DNA of 64,000 nucleotides from assembly GCA_033065855.1 (NCBI GenBank), contig JAVXUO010001787.1, forward strand, positions 105,769 through 169,768, written 5' to 3'. This DNA comes from Escallonia rubra. Its lineage: Eukaryota > Streptophyta > Magnoliopsida > Escalloniales > Escalloniaceae. Shown piece after piece: positions 40,690 through 51,240 of this stretch. The notes under the pieces are model-generated. The model had not been told where the DNA came from. It saw only the letters and a program-made list of their open reading frames with translations, and did not search any database. Within the stretch, counting starts at the first letter, position 1. Each line of letters starts with the position of its first letter. A program made the translations under genes and the position numbers.

Positions 40690-43660
40690 ACTAAGATGTG
40701 GCGGCTATGGTGGTAGAGGTCAATGACGGTGGTGGGGTTTGCTATTGAGGTGGTTATATATATAGTCGTGGTGGCGGCTATGGTTGTGGGGTGGATAATA
40801 GCGAAAGAGGTGTTGATACGTTAATACAAATGAAGAGAAATTGGAATATGACATGAGTAATAATCACCCACCTTTTCAATTTCCAAACTTAAAAGTAAAA
40901 ATTAAGAAAACTACCCTTGGCTTTTGTAGCCAATTTGTTCTTCATTGTGTACGGGTCTTAAGATCGAATTATGTAATATATTTCCTATGGTGCACTTCTA
41001 CTATTTAAACTAAATTTTCTTTAAAGCGTAATTTTCTAATTTTAATTGAAGAGAAAATACCATGAGTGTCAATAAAGTAACAGTTAAATATTAAAGAGAA
41101 AGTTTGAAAAAAAAAAATGAAAGTTTTATAACAATAGGATCTTCTGAGGGTACTGATGCTTTTTCAACCATTCTATAACGGCTTTGGTCAATGTGAACAA
41201 CTTTTGAGAGAAAGGGTAGGTTTAGTACACATTTTTCAAGAAGAGGAGACCAGATCGCACATTAATTTTAGTATAGAGGGTCAAAATGCAATTTTTCCTT
41301 GATAGTTTATTGCAAAATAAAAAAAGAAAAAAAAAAGAGAACAAAACCCGGATACGAGGAAGCGTTACAAAGAAAGATGATAAGAGACAATAACTAGTCT
41401 AAATAAAAAAAAGATGACCGTATAGCATAATGCTTTTGCCATCACATGTTATAAGGTTGGTTAATGTGTAGAGATTTTGTATTTGGGTTTCAAGCTCATG
41501 ACTTCCCGCATTTGGTAGCCAACAAATGCACACTTACCCTCGTTGTGACCTACTAAATATGGAATTTTTTAAAATGGCTAAACTGCAAAAAACGCCTCGA
41601 GGTTGTAGCTTTTGGCACATGAAATTCTGACCTTTTATTTAGGACAATTAAAACCTAACGTTTTAAGTTTTCAGCAACTAAGCCCAAAATAATCAAAATC
41701 AAATGTATGGACATTTGTCCTCATATTTCACATGACTTTTCTCAGGGGCAACGTTGTTCACATTCTTACCACCACCACCACCATCATCCCACCACCGCAT
41801 CACCAACCACCAACCACCCAACCCACCACAATCACCCTAAAAAACCACCAAACCATCACCAACCACCCAACCCACCACACTCAGCCTAAAAAACCCACTA
41901 GTATCACTATGGAGATCGAAAATCAATAATCACCGGCACATCTAGCTTATCACACCAACAACATATTCCACCCCTAATTTCAATCATCGTTATTTCTAAC
42001 AACAATTCCCATGAAGGGAATCTGCTATAAATTCAACGCCCAAACTCTTCCATATCCTGCAACATCAGCCTATGGCACAATTTTGTCTATGCCTCAGAAG
42101 AGCTTTAATTCTTGGCTTCCACTGCTTGAGCTACAGACTTCTTTTGCTTTGACGATGATATAAGTATCTCTTCAGCATTTTAATGAATTTAATAGAAGAG
42201 AAAGAACACGAAAAGACAGACTAAAAGTTTGGCGGAGTTGAAAGAAGTTTAAAATTTTGAACGACAATGGGAAAAGTGGAAATTGATAATCCTCGTGAAC
42301 TTGCGAAGACCAAACGCCACCATAGGATGTATACGTTTAAGAAAGAAAATGCATCAGGTGCCACAGAATAAAAGGCCATGGGAATACGCGAATGTTGCGA
42401 CCAATGAAGAGACCTGGCGCTCGCTTTTACCGCAATTACAAGTCAATAATGGTACGACGACACAGTAATTGCATGTCTTTTTACTATGATCACATGTTAA
42501 AGATGTGCAAGGGGATAAATATTGATGTCGGTTTTGAAATGATCACGTGGGTCAATATAAGAACTCCCCGTGAACATTAAGGATGGTTAATTAAGTCAAG
42601 GCGGAGCACGAAGACAACACCAAATTCCAAGAAGAAGCCTCGGGGGTTATAGCACCCACAATTGACCCACCTTAGTAAAAGGAGCCATTTTAGGATGGGA
42701 GATATCCTTAGAGCAAGGCTTAGATGATTTTAAGTGTCGCACTAATGACATAGGAAGGATGTGACTCCCTTGTTCAATTGGCCCATGATTTGAGAAGAAC
42801 GAGAAATGCCCTAGATTTGGCCCTGTCTCGACTGAACCATGTGCCTTAGCATATGTCCTTGAAGGTTTCTACCAAAAAATATGTCCTTGAAGGAATTGAA
42901 GGAGTTGAACACAGTTCGACTGTAACAAGGGCTCCTAACTTTGCAACAACCACAATTCTAAAGCATTCTACTCCCCTATCAGTGCAAGGTTGCCCTGTCT
43001 CTTGTCCCTTTCTACTCGATGATGTTACGCATTTTTATGTGAAATTGCATGTTATCCGCTGTAAACCCCTTAACCGTTGGCCTACGTTTTGCCTCTCCTC
43101 CTCCCCTCAAACTATTTTTCTGGTTCAATAAGAATATCTCAACAAAAAAAGGAGCAACACAACTTGCACGGTTTCTCAATTTAGTAGTCAAATTTGGTCA
43201 AGAAGTATGCATTAAATTTGTTCTCTATGTAAAGCTCCTAATTTCCATTGTAAGCTAGTCTAGTTTGAGATGGATATACCGTACTGCGTAATCACATGGA
43301 AAAAAATATGCAAGTTGTCAAAGTAAGCCTTTATCTTGAGCCATGAGCTTTATTATTATTATTATTTGGGAAATAATTTGTTGGTTTGACATATAGGATA
43401 CTTTTTATAATTTAAAAACAGTACATGAAACTTTTTAGAATTGTAAGTCATGAAGAATCAGAGGTGATTAGGAAAACACTATTAAATGGTATTGGGTTTT
43501 CAAAAAAATATTAGGTTGAGATATTAAAGGCCATAATAGAAAATAAAAATATCGATTTGAAATCTTTGTTGTACGCCCTTGGGATCTCTTTCCTCAATGA
43601 CAAGAGTCTCGTGCATCAAATTGCTGAATGAGAAAGAACACAAAACTATGAAGAGACCTT
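40690..43660. other. Intergenic, no gene
   Basis: GGTGG-rich DNA at 40690-40800, CCACC-rich DNA at 41755-41885, otherwise AT-rich. Several short frames at 42280-43260 have no recognisable domain, and no splice-consistent gene model was found. Confidence 0.4.
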
Positions 43661-43902
43661 AAAAAGGAAATCGATATCAACGATAACAATAATGACATAC
43701 GTGCTTTAATTTCTTATTCTTAAGTTCAAGAACAATTCTCCGAGAACTCCTTTAAGAAAATGGAATGATAATTCGGGACAGCCTATATGGGGTATGTGTT
43801 TGGCCATTGGACAGAAACCACAAACCTAAATGTTGACAGCAACCAACGACTTGATGATTTATTTAGTAGGGCGTGCATTTGAAGCTGTCTTGTTTAGTAA
43901 GA

Positions 43903-44345
43903 TGTGAGTTAGTAAAAATTGTGCTTATATTTTATTACTTATGATATGAGAAGTACTTGCTTGGCTAATCCTTTTGAAGGAAGCATTACTCAGTGGTAGA
44001 GTCGTTATCAGGTTGTGATAAATGGTATCAAAGCCGACTTTCGAAAGTTCGCGGGCTGGCCTATTTAGTCAGGTTGCCAATAGTTAGGAAAAAAGAAGGC
44101 AAGTCGGGGTATATATCAAGAGAATGCTTGGGGCGTCAAACAGTGAGCTGAATATATTTTACATTGGTTAAATAAGAAGATTCTAGGCCATGTGTTGTCA
44201 AGCCTTAGCGAGAATGTTAAGACATAAGAAGGGGAGATTGTGAATTGCACTTATAAGACTTTGTATGTGATCTTAAAAGTACTTATTGACTAGTTCTTTT
44301 AAGAGAGACATCACCGTGTGGTAAAACCGTGATCGGATCGTTACA
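43903..44345 (+). mobile_element. TRIM-like miniature LTR retrotransposon
   Basis: Two diverged terminal repeats of about 107 bp (43903-44010 and 44239-44345) begin TGTGA and end TTATCA/TTACA. Near the left one lies TGGTATCAAAGCC (44023-44035), which differs at one base from the usual initiator-tRNA-Met primer binding site. Just before the right one is a purine tract, GAAGGGGAGA. The internal part has no coding capacity. This is the architecture of a TRIM. No exact 5-bp target duplication was found. Confidence 0.6.
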
Positions 44346-44497
44346 AATAAAGTATAAATAGTCACTAATAATGAAATCAATACCAACCACAACAATGACA
44401 TATCTACTTTCTTATTCTTGAGTTCAAGAACAATTCAACAATAACTCCTTTTTTAAAAAAATAGAAATATAATTCGGGACAGCCAAAGTTTGAGTTT

Positions 44498-44702
44498 TTT
44501 TGTTTGTTTGTTAGACCACCCGATATTCAGACACCACATTGGGAGCCGACTAATCCGAGTTCGAGCCGGGTAGGATCACATGGGCGGTGAAGATCTTCCT
44601 ACCAAGTTTTAACGCAGCTGTATTCTCAGGAATCGGAACCGAGACTTCTAATTAAAGTTGAAATAATTTTCTACCAGTTAACCTACGCGTTTGGTGGTGA
44701 GT
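44498..44702 (-). mobile_element. tRNA-derived SINE with 10-bp target duplication
   Basis: The 205-bp insert is flanked by GTTTGAGTTT on both sides (44488-44497 and 44703-44712). Read on the minus strand, its head has a box-A-like AGGTTAACTGGTAGA and a box-B-like GGTTCCGATTCC, as in a tRNA-derived RNA polymerase III promoter. Its tail is (AAAC)n-like, ending AACAAACAAACAAAA. The 3' part, with GATTAGTCGG and TGAATATCGGGTGG, resembles the 3' region of Au-type plant SINEs as I recall it. The empty site is preserved in the sister repeat at about 43780-43800. Confidence 0.88.
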
Positions 44703-45379
44703 GTTTGAGTTTGGCCATTGGACAAAAGCCACAAACCTAAAAGGTGACAGCAGCCAAGATGATTTATTTATTCTATATTGCCACTTTAGAGCTATGATGA
44801 TTAGGACTTGCTTGATCATGACACATTACAGAGTCCCTATAGGCTTTAACATCGGCTGTATGCATTCAGTCTTTGAATATTAATATAGGCAACCAAGGTC
44901 AAGCCACTTCACCTATTTAGGAATTAAGGCACGTTGGCTGCAATTAGAATATAGTATTATTATTGTTGATCATGACTCATGAGTCATGGGTCATTTAGCG
45001 ACATTTAATAATTGGGTGGATTGTCAAAGTGGTCCTAAACTATTTCTTTTTTTCGTAATTTTAAATTTTTTATCCATTGTTGTCACGTCACGATGTCTAC
45101 AATTAACATGTATGCAATTCTAGTAATTTAATAAAGAAAAAATATCTCTAGGTATAACAGTATCGCAAATTCGTATGTTACGCGATGTAAAAAGTATGAA
45201 TTTGTACAGCTCACTAGTTGAAAATTTGTTAGTTAGTAAGTTGTTCACCAACCTGAGAGTGTTAACACTTAATTAACCACCAAAGATTGACCTTTTGGAG
45301 ATTGTATGTTTCAAAGTTCTACCACGTGAAATGTTAGTCAAAGTATCACAAAGAAATGTGCGCGCATAAGAGCCAACAA

Positions 45380-46400
45380 GGAGGACAATAATATCTATAT
45401 TTGGGACTGTCGGCACACGAGCGCAATGCGTTTGCAAGTAAAGAAAATCATATCTACATTTAAGTGACACCAATAATATAACGTACATAAAGAAGGGAAT
45501 AAGCCGATCATGAAAATGGAGACTCATAAAAGATGGAGCTATAGAAATGGAGTGAAAATATTGACACTTGAATACTTGGAGAGAGTGATCGTAATAATGA
45601 GAACAGTGAGTAAGTTCAGTTGTACTTGGGTGGAGCTGTTATCCATAACTCCCCCAGTTCCAAAAAAATTGCTCAATTTTGCCTTGGCATAAGCATATTA
45701 AGGATATAAGTCATATATTGTGTGTTTCTCATTTTATCTCGATAGGGGGGAGGGAGGATCCGCAAAGTGGGTTAAGAGAGAGAAAATGAGTTGGTGGAGG
45801 ATTAAATATGAAGTGAAAAATAGAATGAAAAAAATATAAGAAGGGTAAACATGAAAAAATACCTACAGAGTCTTTCTTAATTTAAAAAGTGATCAAATTT
45901 TTTTTTTAACAGTCCAAAAAGAGAATATGATCAACTTTTTTTTGGAACGAAGAGAGTATATGTTAAGAATTACCGACAATGATCATTAGAAAATTTTCTT
46001 TAATTCGAACTTAGTATATTGTGAAGGCGTATACTTAGAAGTTCAAAAAAAAAATAGCAAAAAGGTGCTCTACTTTAATATATTTTATATAACATGCAAC
46101 GTTGTCAAAAAACGTTTAGGTAAATCAAAGCGCCTGAATTACCACTTTTAGGCAGAACTACCCTTACATTTGCAGTTAATAATAATTGTTTTAACACTAC
46201 GCAATTTGCAATTAAAGAAAAACCATAGGCAAATTTAAGTGATACGGAGCAAAATGCACATAAAAAAAAGGAAATAGGTTCATCATGAAAATTAAAACCC
46301 ACAAGGAAGGAGTAATAGAAGTAGAGCAAACAATGTTGACGGTTGGAATTTTGGATGGAGTGATTGTAATTACGGGGACGATGAAGAAGTTTCAACTGTA
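45380..46400. repeat. Diverged direct duplication (period about 770 bp)
   Basis: Segments 45380-45630 and 46150-46400 share blocks such as ACATTTAAGTGA/AATTTAAGTGATAC, CATCATGAAAATTA/GATCATGAAAATGGA and GGAGTGATTGTAAT/GAGAGTGATCGTAAT. Minus-strand frames through both give related peptides (FHD.PI.FF), which reflects the DNA similarity and not a demonstrated gene. Confidence 0.5.
45648..45957. mobile_element. Stowaway-like MITE
   Basis: The left end ACTCCCCCAGTTCCAAAAAA and the reverse complement of the right end ACTCTCTTCGTTCCAAAAAA are inverted repeats of about 25 bp, matching the CTCCCTCCGT-type Stowaway terminus. TA flanks both sides (45646-45647 and 45958-45959). The element is 310 bp, AT-rich and non-coding. 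It lies between the two halves of the diverged duplication. Confidence 0.8.
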
Positions 46401-47629
46401 ATAATGGTAGATCGGTTACCTACTTATATGTCAAGATATTTTTAACAGCGAATTTGGTTAAGTTTTTTATAATTTGAACTTAATATATTATGTAAAAATA
46501 TAGTTAAAATTTTAAAATAAGTTTCAGCATAAAGATATTCTTGTATAATAGTGCAGATTACAAATATAACAAATTCGCTAAATTGGGTCAGCATCAGCCA
46601 CCGGCGGCTGCAGCTCACAGACTCCATTCATATTAAAGGTGAAGGTCTTTAAACTTGGGTGCTTTACGAACACTCGTCTCGTGAAATGGGACCACCCAAA
46701 TGTTTTATGAGATTCTTGGTGTGAGACCAACCAAAGCTTTCCAAATTAAAAAAAGGCCCTCCCTCGTTTATTTGTTTGTCTCAATCATTGTCTGAGTAGA
46801 CTCTTTCCATTCACTTCATCGTTCATTCCCTTGATAACCAACCATCCACACTCCCCTTGAAAGGGATGTACGGATCGAAGAATTCCGCCCCCCACCACCC
46901 CGGTGTTAACGCGAGAAAATATTGCATGGTTTTGAATAAGAGAGATTTGAATTCTTTAAAGCCGTTAGATAAACGAGCTAATGGAATGAGAAAGAGGGAC
47001 TAAAAAAGACATGATACTATTTTATAGTACGTTCAACGATTCTAGATGTTTGAAAAATCATTGGTGTTTGATCATTTGATATTTCGTATTATCTAAATAC
47101 TAATGGTTTTGCAAGATTCTTATGTTATGGTATATTCAACGATTTTAGATGGTCGAGAGACCATTGATCCTCGATCATTTAGTGTTATCTAGGTACTAGT
47201 GCTTTTGCAAGATTTTCTTCGTAGAAACTTAGGGCCAGTGGCTGAGTTAGAAATCATGTTTAAGGTGGGCACCATAGTTTTGATGGTGTCTTCGCGTGTT
47301 TGATTAAAACACCTGTGAAGGTTACGAAAATATTTTGTATTTGCACTCTACTTTGAATGTTAGAAATCGACTGTTTATTCCTAAAAGGAATAAACGTTTT
47401 GTGGTAGACCTATAGTGACAAAAGTGAAAAGAAATTAGGATCATTTGCACATAAAACCCTATAATATGGGGGCGGGTGCGCGTTTCACCCCACTATTTCA
47501 ATTTTGGCTCAATTCACCTTACTGTTTCTCAATTTGAGCGCAATTTACCAATTGACGGGCTAAAGTCCAAATTCTTGGACGCCCGTCAACCTCTTATGGG
47601 CAAAATTGTCACTTCGCGCTATTTACCAC
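46401..47629. other. Intergenic, no gene
   Basis: AT-rich non-coding DNA. No protein domain, LTR or inverted repeat was recognised. Confidence 0.4.
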
Positions 47630-47729
47630 CATGACCGCCAAGTCATCGCCATTTGCCAATAAGGGATTGACATGTGCTAATATATATCTTCTTCACCTTC
47701 ATCCTCCCCTACATGATCCCCACAACACC

Positions 47730-48095
47730 CTCAACTCACTTCTGCGCAACCACCACCCAACACCCCTGTACCATTTCTGCGGCAACCACCACCAACACCC
47801 CTCACCAATTTCTTCTGCAACCACCACCAACACCCATATACCCATTTTTACCGCAACCACCACCCAACACCCATATCCCACTTATGCCGCAACCACCACT
47901 TAACACCTTCAACCCACTTCTATCACAACCACCACCCAACACTCATATACTCAGTTTTGTCTCAACCACCACTAACACCTCTTTACCCACTTATCCTGCA
48001 ACCACCACCCAACATTGCTATCATACTTCTGCCGTAACCACCTATACCCTGACCCAATTTTCCCGCAACAGCCACCAAGACCCATATACCCACTT
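47730..48095. repeat. CCACC-rich minisatellite, about 36 bp unit
   Basis: About ten diverged copies of a unit like CTTCTGCCGCAACCACCACCCAACACCCATATACCCA. The plus strand can be read through it as a repetitive Pro/Thr/Gln frame of 171 codons (47674-48189), but nothing supports translation. Confidence 0.8.
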
Positions 48096-48559
48096 CCGGC
48101 GCCACGATTACAAATCCATGGACAAATGTGCAGATTTTCACCATCATCGAAGCAAAACAGCTCTTGCTTTGGCTACTGTGAACCCCTAATTTTAGCATGA
48201 CGGTGTTGCAGCGGAGTCGATTGTGAAGCCCAATACTCCGCTGTATTTCTGATTTTGGCATGAAAATCTGGCCCAAAGAAAGTGAGGGTAGAGAGAGAAA
48301 GGGGATTCGGGTCAGATGTTAGGAATTTGGTTGTTGTAGTGGTGGTGGTGGGTTTCATGCTTGGCTGTGGTCAACGGTGGGGCTATGGTCGATAGTGGGG
48401 CGGTGGTGAGGTTTCGTGTTTGGCTGTGATCACTGATTGAGAAACAGAGAACTTGGGACACAAAAGTAATAAAATCATTAATATGAGAGTCATAATACCA
48501 AAAACAACTTCTTGCCAAAGGGTAGGGCTTGGCATGTGCCTACTGCTCTGCCCCCTTCC

Positions 48560-49400
48560 CCTCGCCACAGCTTAGGGCCATGTACACCGGTATAGGTGAA
48601 AGAACGAAAAAAATCCATTTGTTTGTATTTATGGTCACTTTTATCAAATTTACTCATATATTTGCTGCAATTAGAAGTGTAATTTTTATATGACCCGTCA
48701 GTATGTAAATCGAAACTTATGACCTTAAAGTTAAATTCAAAGTCTCTGTCAATTCTTTCACGCCTTGAAGAAATTTTCGCTGATCTCCAAGGCCGTGCGG
48801 AAAGGGTCTGCATGCCATTGGTTTCACTCATATGTGAGTTGGCTTATCACTACCTGACAACCAAGAAAAAATAGTTAACGAGAAGCTACAACCACCCCCA
48901 TACATATACAACATAGATAAAACTACATAATCATGTCTTTTCTAAATACGTTTCCAAATAAGAATAAAATTGTAATAACAACTATTTTCGTTTGATTTGG
49001 AGAAATTTTCATTCAATACAAAGAAATAAGTTACAAAGGTCGAGAATACCCAAAAGAACCTCAGAGCTCTCTGACATTGCATAGTATTGGCTTTAAAATG
49101 CCACAAACTATATTAAACCATACTAGTAAAAGCAACTTAAACCGTAGCAAATGATATACGAAAAAGTAACACCAAGATAACTTCAATCACCACTACAGAA
49201 TTCCCTTGCACAAAATAGTGCTAGAACATCACGGTGTAAGGCAAGAATCATCACGGAGGAACTAATTACCACGAGTAATGGAGTTCTAGGCCCCAAACCA
49301 TTGTCGAATCATAACCTTTCAGGCGGGGGAAGCAAACAATTTATTGGATAACCCGTTAAGCCACTGATCGTGAATATGTCCTCCTCATTTGGTCTCCTCC
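48560..49400. other. Intergenic, no gene
   Basis: AT-rich non-coding DNA without recognisable features. Confidence 0.35.
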
Positions 49401-49720
49401 TGAGATTGTATGGACCAAATTGAATGTTGGTGGATCGACTATGGATTCCCTCGACTTGGCCAAAATTATAGATATTTTCAAGGAGCACCGGAGGAATTTT
49501 GGTTGCTAGATTTTAAAAGTTGCATGAGAATTGCAAATAGTCATTCATTGAACGTTTGGATACTAAGCAGGGCATCCGGTCGAGGAAGCAGGGTTCTGAA
49601 AAATAGTGGTGGGATCAAATGCTCTAGAAACAATAAACACGATAAAGATGATGTCAACATTGGATCAAGATGGAAATTTAATTGGGCATATTCGTCGTTG
49701 AAAGATTAAGAATGGGATTG
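49400..49720 (+). pseudogene. LINE RNase H-like fragment (plus)
   Basis: A broken plus-strand reading gives TKLNVGGS, then in the next frames IIDIFKEHRRNFG and FKSCMRIANSHSLNVWIL. These follow the RNase H-like (RVT_3) domain found at the 3' end of some plant LINEs (KxNxDGS...GGilRdh.GnwI.Gf....i.n...aE.wAl). Several frameshifts are needed. It may come from the same kind of element as the fragment at 38226-38600. Similarity is recognisable but weak. Confidence 0.5.
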
Positions 49721-50148
49721 TAGGACCGTCTCCATATGGCGTTAATTTGACTTTTCCGCAGGCAAATTACGTAAGACCAGTGCCTTTGTTTCCCTAGCCT
49801 AAACATTTCAGAAAGTCCTTTTGAAGACCTAATTACTAATTTGGAATTGCAAAAGATCGGTGTAGTACTGTTCAAAGATGATTATGTAGCTCCTTCTAGA
49901 ATAGTATTGGACCCAAAAATGAAAAGGAAGCGCATCCTAAATGCCATACCTTTTACAGTGGATGTAGACGTGTAAGTTGTGCTTGTCCGACCTCGGGCAA
50001 GTGTGAAAGATAAGTTAGGCATATGGCCATGGATGAAATTATGGGTGAGCATAGTTTACTTCGTTCTGTTTGGAGGTTGAATACGAAACTGAACCAACAA
50101 TCACTGATTAGGAAAAAAGAACATATTGTAGTTCTACTATTTGGTTTC

Positions 50149-50482
50149 TGTTGATATATGTCTTATATTTATGTCCCACATTGGTTATTCAAAAAAGATT
50201 GTAACTTGGCATTGAGTATATAAGACATCTTGTCCAACATTGATTGTATAGAGAAGATCACTGCTTATATCTAGTTTATGTAAGCTGTCTTGTATTGTGT
50301 TTACGGTCAAGAGAGAAGAGAGAATAATCATTCTTTGAGTATGCAAACAAAGGAGAGATACACGTGAGGGAGCGTTGTAAATCTGATTTGTGCAAAGTGG
50401 ATTTGAGTTCTCTCATATCTCTTGTGTTCTCTTGTTTGGTTATTGTGTTTTATACATATTTATCTAGAGCGATTTTGTAACA
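50149..50482 (+). mobile_element. Solo LTR, 334 bp
   Basis: The stretch starts TGTTGATATATG and ends TTTTGTAACA, giving the TGTT...AACA ends of an LTR. It contains GTCCCACATTGG and a TATA box (GAGTATATAAG near 50212-50222). Flanks GTTTC and GATTC differ at one base of five. No internal domain or partner LTR is nearby, so it is probably a solo LTR of a small LTR retrotransposon. Confidence 0.6.
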
Positions 50483-50949
50483 GATTCAACAATTTGAGTT
50501 GAGTGGTTTGGATGTATTGAGTACTAACCCATTTAGGCTAGTAGCCAGACTTGTTTTGATCTATCCATCACTTATTGGAACATTATGGTATTCACGATCA
50601 TAAACATTATGGTATTCACAATCATAAACTATTTAGAGCCTTCCCGAAAGGTAGGGTGTGGTTTACCTATTCATGTTGGTGGTTAAATAGTAAGTAATGT
50701 ATCTACTAGATAGTAACTAGGGATGGGTTAAGGTTGACATATTTCTAAGTGCATATACATTGGGGAAGTTTCAGTTCGGGATGGTCAATGTTTTAAAATG
50801 TACCAAACAGAACTAACATTCGATTCAAAGAAGAAGAAAAAAAGAAATAGCTAATTGTGTTTTAAATCTGCTCGTGATCGACTGGAATGGTTGGTTCCGT
50901 TTCACCGATTGAACATATTTTAATGGTTTAGACGCCAATCTTAGATGGA

Positions 50950-51240
50950 ATGAAGTTGTATTGGCTTAAAATTTAGATACTTGGCTCTGTTATCTTCATA
51001 TCATGGCATCAGGGCCATGATTGGCGGATTGAACAATGCACCCATGTCAGTGGCTCTTGGCAAAGCAAGACTCGAAGGGGAGCTCCGATGGTTGGTGGAT
51101 TCGTACGTGGGGAGGGGAGGGTTGCAAGTGTTAGTCCCGCATTAAACAAGCGTGAAAAATTTGTTGAATACTATACATGAATGGAACCAAGTACAAACTT
51201 ATTGGAGTAAGCTTATAGGTTAAGTCGAACATTTTACGTA
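50950..51240 (+). mobile_element. Possible TRIM or LTR-element remnant
   Basis: A primer-binding-like TGGCATCAGGGCC (near 51003-51016), a GGGGAGGGGAGGG purine tract (near 51110-51122) and an LTR-like GTTAGTCCCGCATTAAACAAGCGTG...TTTGTTGAATA lie in the order expected of a miniature LTR element. The 5' terminal repeat is not clearly present. The call rests on motif order only. Confidence 0.35.

Larger units (their letters stand above)
43665..44771. repeat. Direct repeat pair flanking a TRIM
   Basis: Copy 1 (about 43665-43866) and copy 2 (about 44360-44771) share blocks such as TTCTTATTCTT, AGTTCAAGAACAATTC, AATTCGGGACAGCC, TTTGGCCATTGGACA and GATGATTTATTTA. Copy 2 is longer only because a SINE (44498-44702) is inserted in it. 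A TRIM-like element lies exactly between the copies. Confidence 0.75.

Noticed and set aside
41707..41929. His/Pro-rich frames
   Set aside because: They arise from a CCACC-rich low-complexity block; no initiation context or homology supports translation.
42283..42580. Two overlapping plus-strand frames of about 60 codons
   Set aside because: No homology, no splice-consistent extension, and the frames conflict with each other.
43981..44040. tRNA-like stretch near CAGTGGTAGAG and TGGTATCAAAGCC
   Set aside because: It lacks a complete cloverleaf; the TGGTATCAAAGCC is better explained as the primer binding site of the TRIM-like element.
45273..46395. Two related minus-strand frames (FHD.PI.FF) as a possible small gene family
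   Set aside because: The similarity reflects a diverged DNA duplication. The frames have no known domain, and the pair is separated by a MITE.
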